Source: Brugia malayi (Eukaryota; Nematoda; Chromadorea; Rhabditida; Onchocercidae). From it: a stretch of 64,000 bases of DNA. The position numbers were made by a program, and so were the translations under genes. The stretch is from assembly GCF_000002995.4 (NCBI RefSeq), contig NW_025062479.1:13897721-13961720 (forward strand). Reading direction: 5' to 3'. The notes beneath the pieces are model-generated. The model saw only the letters and a program-made list of their open reading frames with translations. It ran no database searches and had not been told where the DNA came from. This document shows, piece after piece, positions 1 to 11,974 of this stretch (the first letter of the stretch is position 1; the number at the start of each line of letters is the position of its first letter).

Positions 1-540
1 GTTTGTTTTGATATTCTTTGCAAACAGGTAAAATGAGAAAATACCTTTTTGCGCTTCCCATAGCACATTAAGGAACCAATTAATTCCCACCGTAAAAAAA
101 GTAACTATTGCATTTCAACGATCATTTTGACTTTTTGTAGGAGTAATGTGTTAAAACTAGTCAGTCCTCACAAATATGCAAATTTCACCACCATTATATG
201 TTCACTACTAGGCTCAAAATGTTAATCATGATATTTTCCCTTATTTATATTAGTGTGGGTGAGTTAATCACTATGAGTAATTAATTTAATATCAGATTCT
301 ACCTGAGCTAGTATTTTTTACATAACGTTAATATCAATGCCAACATTTAAAAAACACTATATTAAACATCCAATTCCTTCCAAGTTGAAATGTCAAACAC
401 CTTTTAATAAGCCTAAAATATATGTAGTCCCTTTCTATTAAAAACTCTCAATATCAAAATGTAAAAAAGAGTAAAATTCATACTCTTTATTAAAATTTGT
501 GCAAAAATTACAGACACGTTTTGAGAGCAAATAAAATTAA

Positions 541-621
541 AGGACACAAGCAGTTAGAAAAAAAGCGGAAAAATTGCGTCCCGTCGAAATGAGCGAAATG
601 GAACCGGGAACAGTCAGTTAA
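541..621 (+). CDS. Possible terminal exon of a gene left of the window
   Basis: An open frame after a possible AG acceptor (542 or 553) reads RKKAEKLRPVEMSEMEPGTV, then Ser and a TAA stop at 619-621. The stretch is GC-richer than its flanks and charged, like real coding sequence in this window. Against it, the acceptor lacks the usual pyrimidine run and no upstream exon is visible. A GTCAGT donor lies at 613. This is a weak call; a UTR or chance frame is possible. Confidence 0.22.
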   Translation, partial: RTQAVRKKAEKLRPVEMSEMEPGTVS

Positions 622-1777
622 AATCACCGGAATTCATCATAAAACACAAAAATATATTCTTGACAAATTTCAATCAAATTTCAAAATTACGACTGAATAT
701 CAATTAAATCAGGAGTAATCAAGCCACTGCCCTGATGTGCAATCAAAGAACAACGAAAAAAAAAAAAAGAAAAAGCAATATTTGTCATTAGAAATCTAAA
801 TAAAACAATCAGCAATAGAAATAAAGAATGCACAAGCCTTTGTGGAAATGCTTAAAATAAATACAGTACAGAAAGCATTCCGAGACGCAAGTTTTTCTCG
901 AATAAGATTTCAAAAATCAAATAAAATATTTTACAAAGAGAAAATAGCATAAAATACATTTAATATGCAAATCAATGGATTAAATTTCACTACTCCAAAG
1001 AAAAAATGTAATGGTTTGTAAGCGACAAAAATTTTATAGTCAAGGACCGACAATCGAATTCATCACCACCTCAACTGAGATCGTCCAACGACAACGAAAA
1101 ATGCAGGCTTACGAGAATTTCTGATATCTTTAAGTAATGACTTCTACTTTCTAGTTAGGAATAATGGTGGAAGTAAGACATTTACTTCAAACAACATGCA
1201 TTGTTATGGCTGAATCATCATTCCATTAAATTACAAAATTCTCTGAATAATAAAAAAAGAAAAACTGAGATCCTTCAAAACCTAAGACAGAGCATTATCA
1301 TTGATCGTTTTCTCTTTTTTAAGTAAAAACAAAAAAACAGTAGGAAGATAAAGTGAAAAGTGAAATAATAGTAAAATGAACTGTACTTTGCTTCATGCAC
1401 AACTAAATCCAAAAATGGATAATAATTAACTTGATAGTAATGCCACATTTCAGTAACACCTTGTGAAAAGAACAAGAACGATATTAAGAAAAAAACTTTT
1501 TCTGAGATCGTCGAAGTAACAAAAAATAAGCAGCATAAATATTCATCACATTTCAAGTTTTCATACATGAAAAATTAAATTGCATTTTTACGGAATATGA
1601 TGAGAAAGGATCTCGTAAAAGTGAAATAAATAGAAGGATGCAACAAAATTTGCAACGAATTATATCTATATATGCAAGGAATACATTCACTTACTTCACG
1701 TTTTTTACCAATTGATATTTTTGAAATTACGAATTGTATTCCAAGACGTGTGCAACTTCTTCAAACTTTCCATGAAG

Positions 1778-1981
1778 TCCTTCTCAATTCCGTAACGATT
1801 TGTTTGATTTTTCAAAATATCACTGAGATGGCTGCAAAAACAAACAGCTTTTCCAAATATAAAGTTTTTGTAACTTTTATTCCAATTAAAATTTATGTTT
1901 CGATTACAGTTACTGTAAATGTTCCAGAAATCCTTCTCAATTCCGTAACGATTTGTTTGATTTTTCAAAATATCACTGAGA
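1778..1981. repeat. Perfect 51-bp direct repeat, 153 bp apart
   Basis: Positions 1778-1828 and 1931-1981 are identical over 51 bp, and similarity extends about 10 bp upstream (TTCCATGAAG against TTCCAGAAA). The offset is exactly 153 bp, a multiple of three, so both copies share a frame. Long frames are open on both strands: 106 codons on plus (1672-1992) and 87 codons on minus (1968-1705, where SDILKNQTNRYGIEKDF occurs twice). I could not join either frame to a gene, so I treat this as a recent local duplication. Confidence 0.8.
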
Positions 1982-2176
1982 GGCGATCATAAGTATAAAG
2001 TTTGATTAAATTACTGTGATTCTCATTCTCACAAAAAAGAACTGCCTATCAATTATCGTGATAATAGAAATCTTATAAACCTTCAAATGTGACATATCAA
2101 ATTGGAAAAATGAGATGATATAATTCAAACGGTGTGTCAGCTCAATTTAACTTATTTCCTGGAACATTTGCTGGTT

Positions 2177-5100
2177 TTATTGAATCGACATAAAATCGAA
2201 GCTTACATCCACAGGAACAAATTCTAAATCACGACCAGAACACAATGTTTTTTTCTGTTCTTGCTCACTTTCACCATCATTACTATCTTCCTTACAAATT
2301 TTCTTTTCGATGGATTTACTGTTATCAGACTTCCTATCCGTTTTATCGCTGGCTTCCTGCTCTTCGTAACTCCCAATCGAATCAGTATCTCTAAAATTAA
2401 ATTTCTTCCACTAGCTGTCATTCGACCGTATGTATTAAAAAATCTAACAGGTCTTACTATTTTGAGTTGAATATATCCTAATTATAAATTATTCGAAAAA
2501 ATTAAACAAACTTTGTAGGAGATGATCGTCCTGATAAACTTTCTTGTATCGTTTCAAAAATTTGTGAACTACGAGAATCTGGATAACTATTAGCACACAA
2601 TTGTCCTTCATGACTAACTCGTGATGAACTAATATGAATATCCGACGCATTTGCTGGATCTCTTATGACATAGTCGTCTGTTTCATCAAATTCATTTGGT
2701 ATGCATACTGAGCTATTGACTGAAATTGCTTTCACTAGAATTTCAATCTTTTCTTATGAAGAATCAGTAATTTTATCATTTCTTACGAATAATAAGACCT
2801 AAGAAATAATCAACATATTAAAGAGAAACTAAAAGTGCTATAAAATATTGTATAATACTTCATCACTATCAACCAAACTTCTATAACCTTATCTTTAAAG
2901 ATTCTACTTTTTTAAAATTACACTTCAAAGCTTCTTCACATGTTAGTTTCATATTCCTAATTGCTTGTTATAACTTTTTTTTTCTTTTAAGAATTTACAA
3001 TTTGTGGCTAATATTCCATCTATTGAATCAAACAACTACGCAATATCATCACTGCTAAACACAGTTAAATACTAACGTTGCTCCCTACGTCGTTCATATG
3101 TACATCGTGATGAAAGTGCTGAAGCACACTCGCTTTCTGTATCCGTTGCATGCATAACGACATCGCTTGTATCGCGTAATCCATAACATCGTTGTCCACA
3201 ACCAAACGATGAAGTTCTTGATCTGGAAAAGAGAAAACATGACAACTTGTCATCTATAAAAAAAAATACGACAACACATATATAGATGTTCCATACCAAT
3301 ATGCCTTTATAATTTTAAAGAAATATAACCATAATTTCACCATATTCTTTGGAATGCTTAAAGTGGTAGCAAAATTAAACAAATAAAAGAAATATACCTT
3401 GACGGACTATCAACACTATGCAGTGAACCACTTGCTGATTTCCCAAGTGATAAGCCACCGCCACCAAAATCCACTGGAACATGATCGCCTGTAGGATCGT
3501 TACTCAGATGCCGTTTCGAATATGGGGTTGAAAGTCCTGACCCTATGCTTCCAGATCGAACTGAAATTTACGCTAATAAAATAATAAAATAAAATGAAAA
3601 AAATATAAATAAATAAAATAACCACTCCATTATTAAAAATGAAAAAATTCTCAAAAGCTAACTTTTTCTGTTGAAAAAACTCTAATTATGCTATATGCTC
3701 TGTTTTTATTGGTTAGTTTTTGTTATATAGCCAAAATTCTCCATAAATGACTAAAAAAATCAAGCCAAATTCAATACGGTCATGTAGCTAGTTTGACAGA
3801 ACAAAGCAGGCGAATACGAAACAATATCATCTTGATCTACATAGAGTTAAGAATCGCAATTAAAAATCGCAGTTCGATATAAATATTTGTACCATAACGA
3901 AGTGTCTGAGTTCAGTTAAGTGATCAAATAAAGATTAGAAGGCATCTTGTTGTGATTTAATTTATTATGATCACAAGTATAATCACTTAATATAATATAC
4001 AGCAGCAGAAAATAAATATAAAACATGAAAGGAAATACTATGTCGCGTTTGTCTTCAGAAGAAAAAAACAATCAGATACAACTCACCACGAGAAGTTGGA
4101 TATGGATCAGGAGCTATGAACGCTTGAGGTGTTGAGGGTAAAAAGGAAGAATTCGGCGAATGAACGAGTGATAAACCGGTTGAACTTGTTGATGATGTTT
4201 GCGATGTATTCGATAAACGATGTGCACGTGATATAAAATCTCGAGATAGCTTTCGAAATGGTTTCCTACAATATTTTGTTCAAAATTTAAAAGACAAAAT
4301 TTTTCGAGTTGATGAATATCTGCCTACTCGCATCATTTGGGACATTCTCTGGAACCTACAGTTACTTATATATAAAAATGTTGAACTTAACATACTGAAA
4401 CCACGATTTGCTACTGCCTAAAGAAAAAGCCCTCTTTCGAGCATCTTCTTGCGATGCAGAAGTCGACGGTGATGGCTTATTCGAATGATGCACATCTTCA
4501 TTTTGCGGTAAGGTACCACTATTGCGCCTATAAAAAAAAATGACCGAGTAGTAGTCAAAAGCAAAAATGTACAATTTCGCATAACACGAAGGACAAATTG
4601 ATGAGAAAAATGAAGAGATTCAAAATATAATAACTTGTAAGACGCCAGCAACAATGACTTACAAGGAATCCGGTGCCGGTGAACCATGTTCAGGATGCAT
4701 CAGTTTTCTTCCTGAACGCCGCGGTTGCTGATGCACAATATGTGACGTACCAAAAGAATATGCTCTAAAATAAATGTTTATGGAGCAAAATATATCTGTC
4801 TCATGAAAAGATTTTACCTCAGGATGAAGAAGTAAACTTCTATAGAATTACCACACCATACGAATGAGAAACTTACCGCGGTGCACCGTTTGCTACCATT
4901 GAAGAATAGCAACTATCACTACTATCCGATACATATGATCGCACTTCCTCAAAATTGAATTGTGGCTCTCCTGAAAACACAAATTATACAAAAGAAAAAC
5001 TTATTTAATCAAAAAGAAAATTCGGTCAACTACTTCAGCTCAATCTCTCTTATGTAGCATCTAACCTCTATCATCTTCTTTTCTCATCCCAACTTCTGTT

Positions 5101-8100
5101 TTCGCAGAGCATTTCACTCCAGTAACACTCACACTTCAATTTGAGGATGTATGCTTTGTCTTAAATAGTACTGAAGATTTTTTCTTAATGATGACCACGG
5201 TGAAAAGTTACAATCAATTACCTATTGACAAACCAAGATGTGATGCACTTCCCGATGACCATGAATTCATTTCCATTGGAGCATACTCCAAATTATCTCC
5301 AGATGCATCCTCTGACACTGAAAAAAAACCAAAATGAAATGAGAAGTATGAAATATTCAAGTCAAATTAAAATTTTCCCGTCAAAATTGCACACCAATAT
5401 ATTCTCTAGCTATTCAAACCTCTACTCTACAAAATTTTTAGTAACGATCCAAAGGTTGGTAGAATGATTTCTCATCATATTAAAAAATAAGAATTTGATT
5501 TATTAAATAAAATCAAAACAAAAAAAAGCAAATGTAGATAAAAAGCAGGCTAAACTAGTAGCAAATATACAAAAATGGTATAGTTTTAAAGTCCTAAAGG
5601 GTGGATAATGTATAGTTAATTCAGACATACCATTTAACTGCTAAAAATAATTCATAGTTCGCTAATTCGATCTTTATTATATAAGGCAAATATCAGTATG
5701 GATATTTTTCATTGTGGATAGAAAACTAGAAACCCTAATGTTTACTGACTAACTCTCTCAGCTTAATGAATACTGAAAAAATGGATCTCATCAAATGGAA
5801 GCCAACAGTGTTAATCGGTTTATTAATAATGCTCAAAAGAAGTTTAAAGGTTTCGAATGAAATACACAAATATGCTTTAAATGTAAGAGGATATTTTACA
5901 AAAGTTTTGTCTTACTTATTTCTCTTATTTTCACTTTTCTTCAATACTACTACCAAATACAATAATTATTACTTTCGCCAGGTGTTGTCTGCAAGAAATC
6001 ATCATTGGTACTTGTACTTCCGGCAACTGAACATGATGTTCCATCGGCTCGTTCATCACATTCGGGATATCCACTGGTTGTCGAAATAACTTTTCGAGAT
6101 TCCGAATGAGGCAGGAACTGCTGCTTTAATATGGACGGATGCGTTCGTTCGATGGTTGCTTTAATCTGTCGCTCAACGGATGTTTTAGAAGGATTTGTTT
6201 CTTCCAAATCGGTCCGTAATGTGCCACCACTACAATTTTCTTTGATTTCAAACTTAAAATCTCATGAAACAAGGTTTGAAAATATCCTCGAGTACATAAG
6301 GTAATAATATAATTGTATACATAACCAACAACCAGAGCTGACTTAACAGATAAAATGAAAATCACTATTGAATAAGTCAAATTATGAATTCATTACTCAT
6401 AAGTAGCAACCCAAAAAATGAAGAAAGGAAAGAATGAAATGAAGCGATATTAAAATCTAAAAGTTTTATTGTTTCCTGTACACAATCATCACCTTCCTTT
6501 TCCAACCATTCATTTCATAAAATTTCCTGCTATTTCAATTGAAACAAGGAGCATTATTTCTAAATGTTCACTATGCCTTTACCTCCAATATAAACCAGAG
6601 TAACACGAAAAACATCAAGAACCGAACCAATCAATGTTGAAATAAACTTTTTATTAACATTACTTTAGATAATATATCAAAAAAAAAACCTACCTGTCTT
6701 CAGTTTCTTCCGTAGCTGACGATGACGCAAACGAGGGATGATTTCGAAAAAGATTCGACCACTCCAAACTTTCTAATGACAGTTCTGCTGGGAAATATCC
6801 CTTACTATTCTTCTCATTCATTGTTTTGCAGTTATTCTCATTTCCTGCTCTGTAAAAAAAGTTTAAACCATTTTTTCATTAAATTGAAGCTTGAAATTAT
6901 AGATTAATATATAATCTATGGAACAAGAAAATAGAAGTGACCGAGGAACTGCTGATGATGAGGAGAGTGATACTTTCGTTTCAAAACTTCGCGTCCGATC
7001 AATTTTCCTAACTAACGAATTCTGCCCAGATCGTGAATTCTTCAAACAGTTCCCTCTGTAAAAATTAGATGATTAGCGACTCCAAAAAAAAAAAGTTATA
7101 TGTAAACCCATCAACATAATTACTTAGAAATTTTCTTCTGCAAAATACCAAAATAATTTCGTATGATTTGGCAAAATATAAAATATACCTAGCAGTGGTA
7201 GTCGAATCAAACCACAGAAAGGAAGGAACATTGGGCGAGAGTGTGTCTTCCTGTGCTCTTTCCTGAATTGAATCTGCAGCCCATTTGTAACCACGTATTT
7301 GGGCTCGCCGTTCTTTCAGTGACATTTCATCAGGAGTCAATTTTCTAAAATAATCACATATAAGCCCTCTAGAAACCCCACTATTCCCATATTTTATTTT
7401 GAAAAAACCAGTTTCAAACAACTTCAAGTTCCCTTTTTTAAAGATATATCTGCAATTATTAGCCTGCTTTCTGAAATTTAAAAAATGAGTGGCTCATTAA
7501 CATTCACTTGTTTTTCTCGTCTAACAACTAATGCTAAACTAAGTTACTTTGACATTGTGGTTCCTGTTCTTCGAAGTCCACTGTGTGTATGAAGTCGGTC
7601 ACGATGAGAATGATACGTAGAAGTCAAATGCAGTAACGGTCTGGAAAAGAGAACCAAAAAAAATATAACCAAATAAATGAAAATTTTAAACATTCTTTAC
7701 CAAGCAGAAGAGGAATTCTCAATTTAGAGAGAAAGGGAGAGAGAGAGAGGGGAAACATAAAATATAAGCCTGAAGATGTATGCTTGTCATGGAAAAATAA
7801 CTATAATTTACTGAAATGGAAAAAAAAAGTAATTGCTACAACAAACTAAATTTTGTTAGAAATGACTGCAGCCACTACTAATGATTTCAAATGAGCATAT
7901 TAAAATGTAAAGGTTTAGAGTTTACCTTAAATCACAGAGTTGTGAAAGAACGAAAATCCAAAATTCAAACTAACCCATTCGGCATTTTTTTCTTTTTCTC
8001 ACATTCCTCTTCAATAATTTTATTTAATTTGTTGTGTACATCTGCAGCTACTTCTTCACAATCACACAATGCCCATAATTCACCGGAACCAGATGGTGAT

Positions 8101-11100
8101 GAGCGGCCCATTACCATAAAAAAATATCTCTCCTGGCAACCAAAACTAGCCATGTACTGTCGCTAAAATAGAGCAGTAAAGAAATGCTAAGTTTTTTCTT
8201 TTTTTACTTCAATATCCTAGCATAATGAAATATGAAGACAGAAGAAATGCTTTGTCATTGCTTGAACAATAATAAAACAATCTGTTTTATAATAGGAAAC
8301 TTCAACTGCACGTTTTGTTTCAGCAAATAAGAATCTGGGTATTTCGTACTGTGATAGAATGTACGAGTAATTACACTAAACCGAAAAACTTACAGGAAAT
8401 TCCACAAAGTCGGTTACTTTGAACGGTGGAATGCCTGACTGTGATAAAGCATCTGAAGGTGCTGGCTCAATACCTCGTCGACATAAAATTATCGTATGAT
8501 GATAGAAACATAATCGATGTGGCCCGAGTAATGACGGGTCTTTTGTACATAAATTAATCAATTTCTCCGAAGATTTAACTGATTTTCGGAACTTTGGATG
8601 TTCAACCATCGTTACATCCCAAGCACATTCTGAAGTAATATTTTTTTAAAATAGATTTCCAAAGGATTATAAGCAACCGAACAGAATTACAGAAACATTA
8701 GTTGTACAAAACTTCCAATATTTTTTACTTTGCGAAAGCAGGCCAGAATTAAAGATCTCGGGTTTACCATCAGCCATAAAACTACCAAGATAATCAACAA
8801 TTCCTATTCAGACTACCGTTGGAATGCAACTGCTAGTCATGGTTTTCTGAATGACAAGGCATATGGTATATTTAGTAATTCTATTACTATCAATTTACGC
8901 CTTCTGAATAACTCGGTGCAGCATACAAATATAATAGTATATAAAATATATATTATTAACAATAAAAAAATAATAAGTGAATTGAAATTTACCAAAAAAT
9001 TCGTTAGCGAGAACGGGCCGTCCAAGATGTAAAGCTCGTGCAGGTATCAATGCAGACATTAACATATCGTACCATTCATCACTCAACACATCTGTTTCTG
9101 CTCGCAAAACGAGTGTTTCATCAGGTGTCATAATTGCTATACAATATTTCAATCGACCATCAAACTGTAAAAAAAAAAATATTCCAGTTAGCAATCCTTT
9201 TTAAATGAAAAATTTAATATATGATAACAAAAGAAATGATATGAATTTAATGAAGTATTTAAATTTCCCACTCTGAATAATGAATGGGCATTGACTGCTT
9301 TAATGATTCAATTTTCTATATCTTTGAGAATTTTCTATAAAAACTTTTCTATCATCAAAATATGCAGAAAATCTGATTAGTTCAAATTCATTAGGAAAAT
9401 ACTTCCAGAAAACGAAATTTTAAAAAATTATTCGGGAGAGACAAATTGAAATTGAAGCAGAATGATGCAAGAGATGTCACAATAGCCCTCGCCCACTTAA
9501 TATTTTGTAGCCTTTTAAAACCTTTTAAAGTTTTAAGTACATTTATCCATATAAAATATATTGCAAAAAAATAGTAACTGAGTCACTTGGAAGATGTAAT
9601 GCAATTTTAAAATATTTTAGTTATATACAAAAATTAAATAAGCACTAGCGTTAACTTTAACACAGGGATTTCCTGACTCTAAAGATTTAATATAGTTTTT
9701 CAGCTCTTGATAAGCCTGATAAATCCATATAAATCTATTTCTGTCTCCAGCTATATCAGGATGATCTACAAATATCACTTTCCTATGCTGCTTTCTCAAA
9801 AATTTGCTAAGCTTTCCGTAATTCCTATCTAAACTTGTTCAGCCTTTATTTTCAATGCGCTAAACAAATCAGCGTTATCACGAAGCTCCTGATCAGTTAA
9901 TTTAAAATGTTCACTCACTACTATTCTATACATATCCTATACAAATATTACACACTCTTAACAAATTAAATATTGCATGCAACTAAATACAACATTCATT
10001 CCTAAACAATCTTCACTGTTTGATATAATAAAGATTTTTCAAAGATAAATATTCAAAATACAACGCAATGAGACAAATTTAATCCAGTCTAGTATTAAAA
10101 AAAAGTTTAATTGACTTCACTTCATTTTTATTTCAGTGATAATCAACAATGGTAGTGGAGGAATTTACCATATAAAACACGGGAGTGCAGACCAAATTTT
10201 TTAAATAACTAATACTTTTGAAGCTATCTAAATTTTTGAAATTGGAAAAATATTTTTTTGAAATTCAAAAAGCAAATGAAAGTACTGATGACCTAACAAA
10301 AGGAGAACGCTTGTTAAAAAAAAAAAAAAGAAAAAAAAAAGAAAAAAAAAAACTAATCTGAGTAGTCAGCAATCTTTCAGTCAGTTAGTAGAAAATTGTT
10401 GCTAGCAATAATATTCCTTAATTTCGCTGATCAGTGAGAAATTCACAGTGATTTTCAACATTAAGAATAGCCTAATCTGTTGGAAATATTTGAACTCAGA
10501 TGCACTGAAAGAAATCATTAACTGAACGGACATAACTATTTCAGTAGAAATTTCCTGCTGGAAAAGGTTACAACTATTCATTCTGCAGATAGTGGAAGAA
10601 AGCTAAAGCTTATCTTTCTGCAAAAACGAATATTTGCGATTTCTTCAAATGATAAGTTATCACTAAACGAATTAATTAACAAGTACAGATCCTAAGTAAA
10701 TGGAAGTATTATGTTGCAATAAGTTTAAATTCACATATGAAAATAATGATTCGGCTTACATGCCGATTGATGTTGAAACACGTGGAGAGATCAATCAGAT
10801 GTCGCGGATGTCTGTTCTTCCTTTGAGATTTCTTTTCATTTTCATGCAATTCAAGTGCTCGATGACCCAATACTGCGTAATACATCCTTTTTGTTTTCTG
10901 AAAAATTAATAAACATTACACAGTTATCCAGGAAATTCACTGTCGGATAAAGATAACTGTTATCGTTTTTAAGACAAAAAACATACAAATTATAATCGGA
11001 AATTGTTGGTGCAATTGAAAGATAGTAAACATTTAGATTTACTAAAGATATAGCTTCTGATTCATATGACTGTAATTATAGTAAATGCTTGAAAAAAAAA

Positions 11101-11257
11101 AAAAAAAAAAAAAAAAATTAAATGAAAAAGTGAATAAAGATAACAGCAGTTTAATAAAAAAAACACTTACGACGGGCGAAAATGCAGCTGTAACGTAGCC
11201 CGATTTCAACACACCTGTTTCTTCTTCCACTGAACTTGAGGTTCGTTTTTTGTCCAT
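2177..11257 (-). CDS. ist-1: Insulin receptor substrate homologue (PH + PTB)
   Basis: Adaptor expected to link an insulin/IGF receptor tyrosine kinase to PI3-kinase at the membrane. Nineteen phase-consistent exons: 11257-11171, 10897-10760, 9164-8993, 8629-8394, 8162-7975, 7640-7548, 7344-7189, 7055-6942, 6849-6694, 6229-5973, 5317-5222, 4970-4877, 4764-4663, 4527-4396, 4265-4087, 3560-3398, 3222-3077, 2734-2512, 2390-2177; about 981 aa. The PH domain covers residues 16-125 (GVLKSGYVTAAFSPV, then KTKRMYYAVLGH, with the PH tryptophan at W106). The PTB domain covers about 134-265 (YFFMVMGRS, GSGELW). The tail is Ser-rich with YAPM at Tyr544 and YSSM at Tyr586, the PI3K-docking type. The start follows an acceptor-like TTTATAG and puts the PH domain at the N-terminus, as in IRS proteins. 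Donors at 6941 (GTCACT) and 2511 (GTTTGT) are weak. A donor-like GTAAGC at 2206 could instead lead to another last exon. Confidence 0.9.
7975..8629 (-). other. PTB domain of the IRS homologue (exons 4-5)
   Basis: The domain begins ECAWDVTMV, has the GPHRLCFYHHTIILCRRG strand pair, and ends in the helix VHNKLNKIIEEECEKK. GRS (Arg231 of this model) matches human IRS-1 Arg227. The position matching IRS-1 Arg212 is Ala216 (segment YMASFGCQE), so one of the two phosphotyrosine-contacting arginines is absent. Confidence 0.82.
8993..11212 (-). other. PH domain of the IRS homologue (exons 1-3)
   Basis: Three exons joined by phase-0 introns encode a full PH fold. The order is KSGYVT (first strand), MYYAVLGHRALELHENEKK (strands 2-3), DLSTCFNINRH, YCIAIMTPDETLVLRAE, and the C-terminal helix SDEWYDMLMSAL. 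The order and the spacing to the PTB domain match IRS-1, and the segment CFNIN is very close to the equivalent IRS segment. Confidence 0.88.
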
Positions 11258-11921
11258 TTTTTCTTTTAATTTGAAATAGACAAAAACGATTCTATAAACA
11301 GTGCAGACACTTGCTCTATCGACATCCAAAATATTGTGACTAGATAGAGAGAGCCATAAAATTTCATTCTTCAAACATATCACAATTACTGGTTTCTCAT
11401 TTTAATGCATCATCAAAAAGTCAGAATCGAAAATAATATTGTATCTTCTGGTACTAGGTATTATATGTGTAACAGAGACAATCCCCTTCAGATGAGAAAT
11501 GAGAAACTCTGAAATAAAAAATTCATAAAACCAGTTTTCAGTATTGCATTAGACATAGATCAATTAAAATACGGATAAAAGAGAATACGATAGAGGACGT
11601 TAGTAGAATAAAGAAAAAAAGGAACAAGAAGAAAAAAGATAATATAATTTTGTCAAATAACATAATGATTAATAAGAAACAAATTTTTAATTTGGAATGA
11701 GAAATGAAGAAAATGAGAAGATAAATATAGCTTATAATAATATATCACACAATACAAATTTTGATAGAAATAATAAAATAATTATAAGTATAGCGTGTAT
11801 GAAAGTATATGTTTGCAATACTGTTATTTGACTGTAAAGGTGTGAGTGACATTAACAGATATACAGATGAAAACATTCGAGATGACCTTTTGACATAACG
11901 TTTTCATTTTAAGTTAATTAA

Positions 11922-11924
<3 letters not shown>

Positions 11925-11972
<48 letters not shown>
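11925..11972. repeat. (TA)24 microsatellite
   Basis: Uninterrupted TA dinucleotides run for 48 bp, about 670 bp upstream of the IRS start codon. A pure run of this kind is likely to be length-variable. Confidence 0.95.

Positions 11973-11974
<2 letters not shown>

Larger units (their letters stand above)
1..2176. other. Left-edge region without a firm gene
   Basis: No multi-exon model with consistent phase could be built here. Two short islands are visibly less AT-rich than their surroundings, at about 556-640 and 1040-1115. Part may be the 3' UTR of the insulin receptor substrate gene that ends at 2177 on the minus strand. The direct repeat at 1778-1981 lies here. A gene entering from the left edge cannot be excluded. 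Confidence 0.5.

Noticed and set aside
1040..1138. Possible plus-strand exon after TTTTATAG reading KDRQSNSSPPQLRSSNDNEK
   Set aside because: GC-richer and open, but it has no compatible upstream exon, and the opposite strand is open as well.
5225..5467. 80-codon plus frame over the IRS gene
   Set aside because: It is antisense to the IRS exon 5317-5222 that carries the YAPM motif.
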